DNA of 59,889 bases from Methylobacterium terricola (GTDB taxonomy: Bacteria > Pseudomonadota > Alphaproteobacteria > Rhizobiales > Beijerinckiaceae): assembly GCF_006151805.1 (NCBI RefSeq), contig NZ_VDDA01000025.1, positions 1 to 59,889 of the forward strand, in the 5' to 3' direction. The position numbers and the translations under genes were made by a program. Shown here piece after piece: positions 16,339 through 24,429 of the stretch (positions are counted from its first letter, which is position 1; each line of letters begins with the position of its first letter). The notes beneath the pieces are model-generated. The model ran no database searches. It was not told the origin of the DNA and saw only the letters and a program-made list of their open reading frames with translations.

Positions 16339-17901
16339 ATGACAGACTATCCGACGATCAAGACCTTCGCCGAGACCTCCTCCCGCGCTGCGGGCAAGAC
16401 CTCGACGGCCGTCAGCCGGCGCCGGCTGTTCCAGTCCGGCGCCGTGATCGCGGGCGCCGCCCTCGGCAGCCGGATTCCCGGCGCGGCAGCCCTGGAGGGA
16501 CCGCCGCCGCGGGGGCTCGATGCCCTGGCGCGCGACCTGCGCGGCCGCCTGATCCGCCCCGGCGAGCCGGGCTTCCTGGTCGCCGCGTGGCCGAATAACG
16601 GCCGCTGGGCCGACGTGCTGCCGCTCGCGATCGCGATGTGCACCGGCGGCGACGACGTGCGTGCCTGCATCAACTGGGCACGCCAGGAGCGCCAGACCTT
16701 TGCGGTGCGCTGCGGCGGGCACAACTACGCGGGCTTCTCGACCACGCACGGCCTGCTCATCGACGTGAAGCCGATGAGCGGCATCCAGTTCGACCCGAAG
16801 ACCGGGTTCGTGACGATCGGGGCCGGCGCCAGCAACCAGGACATGGCCGACGCCTTCCGGGCAACCGGCCTCGCGGTCCCGTCGGGCCGCTGCCCGACGG
16901 TGGGGATCAGCGGTCTCACCCTCGGGGGCGGCTGGGGCTTCTCGGCGACGCGCAACGGCCTGACCTGCGACGCCCTGCGGGCGACCGACGCGGTGACGGC
17001 GGACGGCACCCTGCATCGCGGCATCGCCGCGACCGGCGACGACGCGTCCCTGTTCTGGGCCGCGCGGGGCGGCGGCGGCGGCAACTTCGCGGTGCACACC
17101 TCGTTCACCTTCGAGCCGCACCCGGTCTACGACGTCACGGTGTTCAACATCGTCTGGCCGGCCCGCCACCAGATCGAGCTGATGCTGGATCTGCAGGACA
17201 TCCAGCTCAACAATCCGCACCTGATCTCGACCCGCAGCAAGCTCGTGCCGATCGTCGCCGGCCAGGTGCAGCGCGACAAACTGGGGGTGCAGACCCTCGG
17301 CCAGTTCTTCGGCCCGCCGGACCAGCTCCGGGCGCTCCTCGACCGTCCCCTGTCCCGGTCGAAGCCGACCGTCGCCGAGATCAACCGGATGAATTACTGG
17401 AGCGCCCGCGACTACCTCGTGACCGACGACCCGGGCGGCTTCTACGACATCCGCTCGAGCTACGTCGCCGGCCAACTCGGCGGCGACGCGATCGACACGA
17501 TGATGCGCTGTATGGAGAAGTCGCCCTGCGGCTCGGTGCTGCAGCAGAACATGGGCATCCTGTTCGCGGCCGGCGGCCGGGTGAAGGCGGTGCGCCCCAC
17601 CGACACAGCCTATGTCCACCGCGAATCCGACTTCATCCTGGAGATGGAGACGTCGTGGAGCCCGCTCGACATGCCGGACATGGTCAAGCGGCAGCAGGCC
17701 TGGCTGACCGAGTACTTCGCCGCGATGCAACGTTTCGTGAAGCCGCAATCCTACGTCAACTTCCCGAGCCGCGACCTGCCGAACTGGCTCGACGCCTATT
17801 ACGGCGAGAATGTCGGCCGGCTCTGCGAGGTGAAGCGCCGCTACGACCCGGACGACGTGTTCAAGTTCCCGCAGAGCGTCCCGCTCAAAAAGCCGGCGTG
17901 A
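16339..17901 (+). CDS. Tat-exported berberine-bridge-type FAD-dependent oxidase
   Basis: 520-aa protein of the BBE-like (FAD_binding_4 plus C-terminal BBE) oxidases. A twin-arginine signal is seen at about residues 26-50 (SRRRLFQSGAVIAGAALG). The bicovalent FAD sites are both present: His in CGGHNYAGF and Cys in SGRCPTVGISGLTLGGGWG. The C-terminal BBE motif includes YVNFPSRDLPNWLDAYYG and ends YDPDDVFKFPQSVP, which is diagnostic. Such enzymes oxidise sugars, alcohols or aromatic alkaloid-like substrates with O2; the substrate here is unknown. Export of a bicovalent flavin enzyme to the periplasm fits folding before Tat transport. Isolated gene with an ATG start and a weak ribosome site. Confidence 0.9.
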   Translation: MTDYPTIKTFAETSSRAAGKTSTAVSRRRLFQSGAVIAGAALGSRIPGAAALEGPPPRGLDALARDLRGRLIRPGEPGFLVAAWPNNGRWADVLPLAIAMCTGGDDVRACINWARQERQTFAVRCGGHNYAGFSTTHGLLIDVKPMSGIQFDPKTGFVTIGAGASNQDMADAFRATGLAVPSGRCPTVGISGLTLGGGWGFSATRNGLTCDALRATDAVTADGTLHRGIAATGDDASLFWAARGGGGGNFAVHTSFTFEPHPVYDVTVFNIVWPARHQIELMLDLQDIQLNNPHLISTRSKLVPIVAGQVQRDKLGVQTLGQFFGPPDQLRALLDRPLSRSKPTVAEINRMNYWSARDYLVTDDPGGFYDIRSSYVAGQLGGDAIDTMMRCMEKSPCGSVLQQNMGILFAAGGRVKAVRPTDTAYVHRESDFILEMETSWSPLDMPDMVKRQQAWLTEYFAAMQRFVKPQSYVNFPSRDLPNWLDAYYGENVGRLCEVKRRYDPDDVFKFPQSVPLKKPA

Positions 17902-17955
17902 CCGGAGGCCGATCGGCGCGGCACGTCCGGCCCGATGTCACCTCGACGATCCACC

Positions 17956-17997
17956 GCGTCATTCCGGGGTCGCGTCAGCGGAGCTCCGGGATGACGC
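17956..17997. repeat. REP-like palindrome after the FAD oxidase
   Basis: Imperfect inverted repeat: GCGTCATTCCGGGG (17956-17969) and CTCCGGGATGACGC (17984-17997), 12 of 14 positions pairing. The core GTCATYCCGGG/CCCGGGATGAC recurs at about 22107-22143 and, in diverged form, near 35280-35395, so it looks like a dispersed intergenic repeat. It may also act as a terminator for the convergent genes. Confidence 0.7.
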
Positions 17998-18056
17998 CGC
18001 GGGTCACGGGTCCGTCGCGGGATCGCGGGAACGTTCGACCGTGACGGTCCCTCCCC

Positions 18057-18398
18057 TCACCCGGTCGAGGCCGACTTGCGCACCCGGTCGACCGCGGCAT
18101 CGAAATCGAAGCCCGGACCCGCGACGGCGTCGAGCGCCAGCGGGCAGTCCTGCGGCAGGGTCAGCGACACCTGGGTCTCGTCCGGCCGCAGGTCCGGCGC
18201 CTCGGCCTCGCGCACGGCGAGCGTCCAGACGCCGTCGAGCTTGAGGGCGGAGAGGTCTTGGCCCGCCAGCCGCCCGTGCAGCTCCGCCGCCTCCCGGCGC
18301 CAGACCGCGACGCGGGCCTCATCGGCGATCAGGGCGGCCTTGACCAGGGTGGCGAGGAGCGCGCGCAGGGTCGCGGCGGGAGAGGTCGGCTCGGTCAT
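18057..18398 (-). CDS. Hypothetical protein (113 aa)
   Basis: Small soluble, acidic protein that I do not recognise (starts MTEPTSPAATLRALLATLVK, ends DRVRKSASTG). It is leucine/alanine-rich with an amphipathic N-terminal helix and a central beta-like LDGVWTLAVREAEAPDLR. The ATG at 18398 is chosen over an upstream frame start at 18485 that would run through the glnA-side terminator region. It is downstream of glnA on the same strand but separated from it by an intrinsic terminator, so it is probably transcribed independently. Support is codon bias only. Confidence 0.6.
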   Translation of the reverse strand: MTEPTSPAATLRALLATLVKAALIADEARVAVWRREAAELHGRLAGQDLSALKLDGVWTLAVREAEAPDLRPDETQVSLTLPQDCPLALDAVAGPGFDFDAAVDRVRKSASTG

Positions 18399-18445
18399 CG
18401 GGACTCCGGGGATCGTCTCGCCGAGGCGCCGCAAGCCCGGTGCCA

Positions 18446-18477
18446 AAAAGAGAAGGGGCCGGATCGCTCCGGCCCCC
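18446..18477 (-). terminator. Intrinsic terminator of glnA
   Basis: On the minus strand a perfect 9-bp stem (GGGGCCGGA / TCCGGCCCC, loop of 4) is followed by TTCTCTTTTT, a canonical U-tract. It lies about 30 nt past the glnA stop codon. Confidence 0.9.
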
Positions 18478-18505
18478 TCCGTCACGTGCCTGACCCGGGT
18501 CTGGA

Positions 18506-19918
18506 TCAGAGCGAGTAGTAGTTCACGAACTCGATCGGGTGCGGGGTCATCTCGTACCGCATCACCTCGGTCATCTTCAGCTCGATGAACGAGTCGATGA
18601 AGTCGTCGTTGAACACGCCGCCGGCCTTGAGGAACTCGCGGTCGGCGTCGAGGCTGTTGAGCGCCTCACGCAAGCTGCCGCACACGGTCGGGATCTCCTT
18701 GAGCTCCGCCGGGGGCAGGTCGTAGAGGTCCTTGTCCATCGCCGGACCCGGATCGATCTTGTTCACGATGCCGTCGAGGCCGGCCATCAGCAGGGCCGCG
18801 AAGGCGAGGTAGGGGTTCGCCATCGGGTCGGGGAAGCGGACCTCGACGCGCTTGGCCTTCGGCGAGGTCGTCCACGGAATCCGGCATGAGGCCGAGCGGT
18901 TGCGGGCCGAATAGGCCAGCAGCACCGGCGCCTCGTAGCCCGGGACCAGGCGCTTGTAGGAGTTGGTCGACGGGTTGGTGAAGGCGTTGAGGGCCTTGGC
19001 GTGCTTGATGACGCCGCCGATGTACCACAGGCATTCCTGGCTGAGGTCGGCGTACTTGTTGCCGGCGAAGACCGGCTTGCCGTCCTTCCAGATCGACTGG
19101 TGGACGTGCATGCCCGAGCCGTTGTCGCCGTAGACCGGCTTCGGCATGAAGGTCGCGGTCTTGCCGTAGCTCTGGGCGACGTTGTGGATGCAGTACTTGT
19201 AGATCTGCATCTGGTCGGCCATCAGGGTCAGCGTGTCGAACTTCATGCCCAGCTCGTGCTGGGCAGACGCGACCTCGTGATGGTGCTTCTCGACCTTGAC
19301 GCCCATTGACTGCATGGCGGCGAGCATCTCGCCGCGCATGTCCTGGGCCGAATCCTGCGGCGGGACCGGGAAGTAGCCGCCCTTGATCTGGACGCGGTGG
19401 CCGAGGTTGCCGCCCTCGTACTCGGTCTGGCCGTTGATCGGCAGCTCGACCGAATCGAGCTTGAAGCCGGTATGGTACGGGTCGGCGGAGAAGCGGACGT
19501 CGTCGAAGACGAAGAACTCGGCCTCGGGGCCGACGAAGATGGTGTCGCCGATGCCGCTGGCCTTCACGAAGGCCTCGGCCTTCTTGGCGATGCCGCGCGG
19601 ATCGCGGCTGTAGGGCTCGCCGGTCGACGGCTCGAGCACGTCGCAGACGATCGACATGGTCGAGGCGGAGAAGAACGGGTCCATGCAGGCCGTCGCCGGG
19701 TCCGGCATCAGCAGCATGTCGGATTCGTTGATCGCCTTCCAGCCGGCAATCGACGAGCCGTCGAACATCGTGCCCTCGGCGAAGATGTCCTCATCGACCA
19801 GCGACACGTCGAAGGTGACGTGCTGCCACTTGCCCCGCGGATCGGTGAAGCGGAAGTCGACGTACTTGACGTCGTTTTCCTTGATTTCCTTGAGGACGTC
19901 CGTCGCGGTCTTAGACAT
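18506..19918 (-). CDS. glnA: Glutamine synthetase type I
   Basis: ATP-dependent ammonia assimilation enzyme (glutamate + NH3 to glutamine), a cytosolic dodecamer; 470 aa. Family signatures: FDGSSIAGWKAINESDM, the ATP-binding KPVYGDNGSGMHVHQS, and the adenylylation Tyr in KDLYDLPPAE (about residue 397), so it is of the GlnE-regulated GSI-beta class. The ATG at 19918 (MSKTATDVLKEI) fits the family and has GGAAGGG upstream. It follows glnB by 115 bp with a GC-rich stem (19962-19991) in between, the standard alphaproteobacterial glnBA operon regulated through PII and NtrBC. No convincing sigma-54 promoter was seen. Confidence 0.97.
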   Translation of the reverse strand: MSKTATDVLKEIKENDVKYVDFRFTDPRGKWQHVTFDVSLVDEDIFAEGTMFDGSSIAGWKAINESDMLLMPDPATACMDPFFSASTMSIVCDVLEPSTGEPYSRDPRGIAKKAEAFVKASGIGDTIFVGPEAEFFVFDDVRFSADPYHTGFKLDSVELPINGQTEYEGGNLGHRVQIKGGYFPVPPQDSAQDMRGEMLAAMQSMGVKVEKHHHEVASAQHELGMKFDTLTLMADQMQIYKYCIHNVAQSYGKTATFMPKPVYGDNGSGMHVHQSIWKDGKPVFAGNKYADLSQECLWYIGGVIKHAKALNAFTNPSTNSYKRLVPGYEAPVLLAYSARNRSASCRIPWTTSPKAKRVEVRFPDPMANPYLAFAALLMAGLDGIVNKIDPGPAMDKDLYDLPPAELKEIPTVCGSLREALNSLDADREFLKAGGVFNDDFIDSFIELKMTEVMRYEMTPHPIEFVNYYSL

Positions 19919-20033
19919 TCTCGTTTGATCCCTTCCTAGAACGGCGTCGAAGGCCGCCATGAAGCCGCGGTCCTGGGGTCAGGCCGCGGTTTTCGTCGCT
20001 GCAGAGAAGGCCGGGCGTCGGATCGCGCCGTCG

Positions 20034-20372
20034 TCAGATGGCGTCCTGGCCGGTCTCGCCGGTGCGGATGCGGATCGCTTCCTCGATCGAGGAGACGAAG
20101 ATCTTGCCGTCGCCGATGCGGCCGGTCTGGGCCGATTTGCGGATCGCCTCGACGGCGCCGTCCACCAGCGTGTCGGGCAGCACGATCTCCAGCTTCACCT
20201 TGGGCAGGAAGTCGACCACGTATTCCGCGCCCCGATAGAGCTCGGTGTGGCCCTTCTGGCGGCCGAAGCCCTTGGCCTCGATCACCGTGATGCCCTGAAG
20301 GCCGACCTCCTGCAGGGCCTCCTTCACCTCGTCGAGCTTGAAGGGCTTGATGATCGCTTCGATCTTCTTCAT
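20034..20372 (-). CDS. glnB: Nitrogen regulatory protein P-II
   Basis: 112-aa trimeric signal protein that senses glutamine/2-oxoglutarate and ATP/ADP. The PII signature includes the uridylylated Tyr51 in the T-loop (GHTELYRGAEYVVDFLPK). The B-loop is GRIGDGKIFVSSIEEAIRIR, and the protein ends normally with GQDAI. ATG at 20372. It sits directly upstream of glnA, which it controls via adenylyltransferase and NtrB. The gap to the divergent NAD(P)HX repair gene is about 200 bp. Confidence 0.97.
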   Translation of the reverse strand: MKKIEAIIKPFKLDEVKEALQEVGLQGITVIEAKGFGRQKGHTELYRGAEYVVDFLPKVKLEIVLPDTLVDGAVEAIRKSAQTGRIGDGKIFVSSIEEAIRIRTGETGQDAI

Positions 20373-20574
20373 GCCGGGCGGGCCTGGTCTGCAACGGTTC
20401 CGGCGGCATTCCTAGCATCGCGCCGCGCCGACCGCCACGGGGGATTTCCCGTGAGCGGACCGGGAATGCCTAATCGGTAAGCAATTGCTGCGCGTTTGTT
20501 GCGCAATTCGTCGTTCTCAAGCTTGGCTCCGCGGCGACGCTGCCGCGTCCGGGCGCTTCTCGGAGTAGGATGCG

Positions 20575-22077
20575 ATGGCCGGGACCGAGCTGCTCACCAC
20601 CGACGAGATGCGGCGGGCCGATGCCGCCGCGATCGACGCCGGCACGCCCGGCCTGACCCTGATGTCCCGCGCCGGTGCGGGCGTGGCCGCGCGCGCCCGG
20701 GCGCTCGCCGGGGAGGGACCGGTCCTGGTCCTGTGCGGGCCGGGCAACAACGGCGGCGACGGGTTCGTCGCCGCGCGGCTGCTGGCCGAGGCGGGCCTCG
20801 CCGTCGAGGTCGCGCTGCTCGGACCGCGCGACGCGCTCGCGGGCGACGCCGCCGCGGCGGCCGCGGACTGGACCGGCCCGGTGGCGGACGCGGCGAGCGC
20901 CGAGCCGGCGGGCTTCGCCCTGGTGATCGATGCCCTGTTCGGGGCCGGCCTCGCCCGCCCGGTCGAGGGCGCGGCGGCTTCGCTGATCGCGCGGGTCAAC
21001 GAGGCCGGAGTGCCGGTGCTGGCGGTCGACGTGCCGTCGGGCCTCGACGGGGATACCGGCGCGCCGCGCGGCGCGGTCGTCGCCGCGACCGAGACCGTCA
21101 CCTTCGTGCGGTGCAAGCCCGGCCATCTGCTCCTGCCCGGCCGGCGCCTGTGCGGCCCGGTCACGGTGGCGGAGATCGGCATCCCGGATGCGGTGGTGGC
21201 GGGGATCGGCGCGCAGGCCCACGCCAACGGGCCGGACCTCTGGGGTGCCGCCATCCCGCATCTCGCCACCGACAGCCACAAATACATGCGGGGCCACGCG
21301 GTGGTGCTGTCGGGCCCGGCCCACCGCACCGGCGCGGCGCGGCTCGCCGCCCGCGGCGCGCTTCGGATCGGCGCCGGCCTCGTCACCGTGCTGTCGCCGG
21401 CCTCGGCCCTGCCCGAGAACGCCGCCCATCTCACGGCGATCATGCTGAGCCCGTGCGAGGGCGCCGACGACCTCGACGACACGCTCACCGACGAGCGCCT
21501 GAACGCGATCGTCGCCGGCCCGGGCCTTGGCACCGGCGCCCCGACCCGCGACCTGGTGCGGGTCGCCAGCGAGGCCGGCCGCGGCCTCGTCCTCGACGCC
21601 GACGCGCTGACGAGCTTCTCGGGGCGGGCCGACGAACTCGCCGAGATGATCGCGGGCGGCGGCGCGCAAGCGATCGCGACCCCGCACGAGGGGGAGTTCG
21701 CGCGCCTGTTCAAGGGCGTCGCCGCCGTGCCGGCGGAGGGCTCGAAGCTGGTGCGGGCCCGGGCCGCCGCGGCCTTCCTCGGCGCGGTGGTGGTGCTGAA
21801 GGGGGCCGACACGGTGATCGCCGCCCCGGACGGCTGCGCCGCCATCAACGCCAACGGCACGCCCTGGCTCGGCACCGCCGGCAGCGGCGACGTGCTGTGC
21901 GGCTTTGCCGGCGGGCTGCTCGCGCAAGGGATGGCGCCGTTCGAGGCCGCCGCCGCGGCGGTCTGGCTCCACGCCGCCGCCGGGCGCCGGCACGGGCCGG
22001 GGCTGATCGCCGAGGACCTGCCGGAGCTGATGCCGGCGGTGCTGAAGGAGCTGCTGGAGAGGCTGGGGCGGACCTAG
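20575..22077 (+). CDS. nnr: Bifunctional NAD(P)H-hydrate epimerase / ADP-dependent NAD(P)H-hydrate dehydratase
   Basis: 500-aa metabolite-repair enzyme that reconverts damaged NAD(P)HX to NAD(P)H. The N-terminal YjeF-type epimerase domain (1-215) shows CGPGNNGGDGFVAARLL and the catalytic VDVPSGLDGDTG. The C-terminal ribokinase-like dehydratase (about 230-500) shows GHAVVLSGPAHRTGAAR, the ATPHEGEFARLF loop, and ANGTPWLGTAGSGDVLCG with the catalytic Asp. The ATG at 20575 follows GGAG by 8 nt. It is adjacent to, and divergent from, glnB, a frequent arrangement in this group. Confidence 0.95.
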   Translation: MAGTELLTTDEMRRADAAAIDAGTPGLTLMSRAGAGVAARARALAGEGPVLVLCGPGNNGGDGFVAARLLAEAGLAVEVALLGPRDALAGDAAAAAADWTGPVADAASAEPAGFALVIDALFGAGLARPVEGAAASLIARVNEAGVPVLAVDVPSGLDGDTGAPRGAVVAATETVTFVRCKPGHLLLPGRRLCGPVTVAEIGIPDAVVAGIGAQAHANGPDLWGAAIPHLATDSHKYMRGHAVVLSGPAHRTGAARLAARGALRIGAGLVTVLSPASALPENAAHLTAIMLSPCEGADDLDDTLTDERLNAIVAGPGLGTGAPTRDLVRVASEAGRGLVLDADALTSFSGRADELAEMIAGGGAQAIATPHEGEFARLFKGVAAVPAEGSKLVRARAAAAFLGAVVVLKGADTVIAAPDGCAAINANGTPWLGTAGSGDVLCGFAGGLLAQGMAPFEAAAAAVWLHAAAGRRHGPGLIAEDLPELMPAVLKELLERLGRT

Positions 22078-22106
22078 CGAGCCGCCGGTGACCCGGTACG
22101 CCACGT

Positions 22107-22143
22107 CATCCTGGGACTCGCCACAGGCGAGAACCCGGGATGG
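22107..22143. repeat. REP-like palindrome
   Basis: Inverted repeat with left arm TCATCCTGGGACTCGCC (22107-22122 region) and right arm GGCGAGAACCCGGGATGG (22126-22143), loop of about 3 nt. The core CATCCYGGG/CCCGGGATG matches the copy at 17956-17997. It sits between the convergent nnr and pleD genes. Confidence 0.65.
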
Positions 22144-22198
22144 CGGCGAGGGTGCCGGAGACGTGGGACGATCGAGCGGGACGGAGGTCCCCCTCCCC

Positions 22199-23563
22199 TC
22201 ACGCCGCCGCCGCGACCACCCGGTTCCGGCCGTCCTGCTTGGCCTGGTAGAGCGCGAGGTCGGCGCGCTTGAGCAGGAGGGACGGGTCGCCATCCCCGGC
22301 CTGCCGGATGGCGACGCCGATCGAGACCGTGACGTCGATGGCGCAGGTGCCGCGCTGGACCTGGAAGGCCGCCGCCTCGATCCGTTCGCGGATGCGCTCC
22401 GCCACCTGGCGGGCGGCGTCGAGCCCGGTATCGGGCACCACCACGACGATCTCCTCGCCGCCGTAGCGTGCCACCACGTCGATGCCGCGGGTCTGGGCGC
22501 GGATGCGGGTGGCGAATTCCTTCAGGACCTCGTCGCCGGCGTCGTGGCCGAAGCGGTCGTTGATCGACTTGAAGCGGTCGATGTCGAGGATCAGGAGGGC
22601 CACCGGGCGGTCCCGCAAGGACGGCTCGGAGAACAGGCCGGCGAGGTAGCTGTCGAGGTAGCGCCGGTTGTGCAGGCCGGTGAGCCCGTCGGTCACGGCG
22701 AGGTCCATCGACGCCTGGACCGACTCGCGCAGCGAGTGCGAGAACCGCTTGCGCTTCACCTGGGTGCGCACCCGGGCCACCAGCTCGTTGCGGTCGATCG
22801 GGCGGACCAGGTAGTCGTGGACGCCGAGATCGAGGCCGCGCATGATCCGGGCGCGGTCGCCGGCATCGGCCAGCATCACCACCGGCACGGTGCGGGTGCG
22901 GTCGAGGGAGCGGAGCTGGCTGCACAGGCGCAGGCCGTCATGGCCCTCGAGGTCGAGGCTCACCAGCACCACGTCGTAATCGCCGGCCTTGACCCGCTCC
23001 AGGGCCTCCTGCGGCGAGGCGACGGTCTCCACGCAGTGATACTGCCCGAGCGCCGCGGCCATGCGCTCGGCCGAGGCGCGGCGGTCCTCAACGATCAGCA
23101 CGTTGGCGTCGTGCCCGGTCTCGGCGGTGGCCGCCGCCAGGGGATCGCCGACCCGCGACGCCATGGCACGGCTGCGCAGCTCGTCGGTCACCGCCTTCAG
23201 GCGCACCAGGCTGCGCACCCGGGCCATCAGGGCGGTGTCGTCGATCGGCTTGGTGAGGAAGTCGTCGGCGCCGGCATCGAGGCCGCGCAGGCGGTCGCCC
23301 GGCTGGTCGAGGGCGGTCACCATCACCACCGGCAGGTGGGCGGTGGTCGGGGTCGACTTGATCCGGCGGCAGACCTCGAACCCGTCCATGCCGGGCATCA
23401 TCACGTCGAGCAGCACGATGTCGCACAGGCCCTTCTCGCACACCGCGAGGGCATCGGGCCCGTTCATCGCCGAGACCACATCGAAGTACTCGATGGTCAG
23501 CTTGGTCTCAAGCAGCTTGATGTTCGGAAAAAGATCGTCGACGATGAGGACACGTGCCGACAT
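22199..23563 (-). CDS. pleD: PleD-type response regulator diguanylate cyclase
   Basis: 454-aa cytosolic regulator with two receiver domains and a C-terminal GGDEF domain. REC1 has the phospho-acceptor Asp in IVLLDVMMPGMDGFEV (about residue 53). REC2 (about 150-275) is degenerate but keeps VVMLADAGDRARIMRGLDLG. The catalytic loop is RYGGEEIVVVVP, and an RGID motif five residues upstream is an RxxD allosteric I-site for c-di-GMP feedback. The domain order matches Caulobacter PleD (cell-cycle polarity and stalk/motility switch). It lies 65 bp downstream of divK on the same strand, the conserved divK-pleD pair. Confidence 0.95.
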   Translation of the reverse strand: MSARVLIVDDLFPNIKLLETKLTIEYFDVVSAMNGPDALAVCEKGLCDIVLLDVMMPGMDGFEVCRRIKSTPTTAHLPVVMVTALDQPGDRLRGLDAGADDFLTKPIDDTALMARVRSLVRLKAVTDELRSRAMASRVGDPLAAATAETGHDANVLIVEDRRASAERMAAALGQYHCVETVASPQEALERVKAGDYDVVLVSLDLEGHDGLRLCSQLRSLDRTRTVPVVMLADAGDRARIMRGLDLGVHDYLVRPIDRNELVARVRTQVKRKRFSHSLRESVQASMDLAVTDGLTGLHNRRYLDSYLAGLFSEPSLRDRPVALLILDIDRFKSINDRFGHDAGDEVLKEFATRIRAQTRGIDVVARYGGEEIVVVVPDTGLDAARQVAERIRERIEAAAFQVQRGTCAIDVTVSIGVAIRQAGDGDPSLLLKRADLALYQAKQDGRNRVVAAAA

Positions 23564-23628
23564 GGGTAGGTCAGGCCTCTCAGCTCTGCATCAGCTCTTG
23601 TCAGGGTCCGCTCTCGATCAACGCGCGA

Positions 23629-24009
23629 TCAGCTCTTGCGCTCGTCGCCGACGTAGGTCCGCACCGTCGCAAGGAACTTCGCGACGGAAATGGGCTTCGA
23701 GAGGTAGGCCTCGCAGCCTCCCTCGCGGATGCGCTCCTCGTCACCCTTCATGGCGAAAGCCGTGATGGCAATCACCGGGATGCTCTTGAGCTCGTCGTCC
23801 TCCTTGAGCCATTTAGTGACCTCGAGGCCCGAGACCTCGGGGAGCTGAATGTCCATCAGGATCAGGTCCGGTCGATGCCGGCGCGCCAGCTCGATCGCCT
23901 CGATCCCGTTGGCCGTCTTGAGGGTCGAGTAGCCGTGAGCTTCCAACAGGTCGTTGAAAAGCTTCATGTTCAGCTCGTTGTCCTCGACGATGAGCACCGT
24001 CTTCGTCAT
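23629..24009 (-). CDS. divK: Single-domain response regulator DivK
   Basis: 126-aa receiver-only protein. Conserved residues: acidic pair in LIVEDNELN, phospho-Asp in DLILMDIQLPEVSG (about 53), Thr in VIAITAFAMKGDEE, and Lys in YLSKPISVAKF. In alphaproteobacteria DivK, controlled by DivJ/PleC, steers CtrA activity through DivL-CckA. Pairs with downstream pleD. ATG at 24009 (MTKTVLIVEDN). Confidence 0.95.
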   Translation of the reverse strand: MTKTVLIVEDNELNMKLFNDLLEAHGYSTLKTANGIEAIELARRHRPDLILMDIQLPEVSGLEVTKWLKEDDELKSIPVIAITAFAMKGDEERIREGGCEAYLSKPISVAKFLATVRTYVGDERKS

Positions 24010-24087
24010 GGCTCACTGTCTCCGGCGCTCCAGCGGCCCGCGTCCCACCCGGCAGCAAACCGGAACCGCAACACTGTTAAGCGGCAC

Positions 24088-24429
24088 ATGTTGATGAAAC
24101 GCAAATCCGACGGTTTTGCCAGAGGGTCCGATCCCCGTGGTGGAGTGCTGAGCGCATCCGCCGCGGAGGCCCTTGGCGCCCGCGTCTTCGGCTACGTCAC
24201 GGGCGATCCGGGCCGACTGCTCCGGTTCATGGAGAGCGCCGGCCTGACGCCGGATGCGTTGCGGCAGGCAGCGGACGGCCCGGACCTCATCGCCGGCCTC
24301 CTCGACCACGTGGTGGCGGACGAGGAGCTGCTCGTCGCCTGCGCGAGCGCCCTCGAGGTGCCGCCGGAGCGGATCACCCAGGCATGGCGCCGCCTCGGTC
24401 CGCCGGATCCGGGCGAGTTCGGCGCGTGA
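24088..24429 (+). CDS. DUF3572 family protein
   Basis: 113-aa protein resembling the DUF3572 family. An N-terminal charged stretch is followed by a helical domain with LSASAAEALGARVFGYVTGD and FMESAGLTPDALRQAADGPD. Function unknown. The start is uncertain: ATG at 24088 or 24094, or a downstream GTG. None has a strong ribosome site, so the true N-terminus may be shorter. Its stop overlaps the GTG start of dinB (GTGA), which implies translational coupling to the translesion polymerase, a pairing I recall from other rhizobial-type genomes. Confidence 0.82.
   Translation: MLMKRKSDGFARGSDPRGGVLSASAAEALGARVFGYVTGDPGRLLRFMESAGLTPDALRQAADGPDLIAGLLDHVVADEELLVACASALEVPPERITQAWRRLGPPDPGEFGA

Noticed and set aside
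20373..20574. Sigma-54 promoter before glnB
   Set aside because: Searched for TGGCAC-N5-TTGC on both strands and found no acceptable match.
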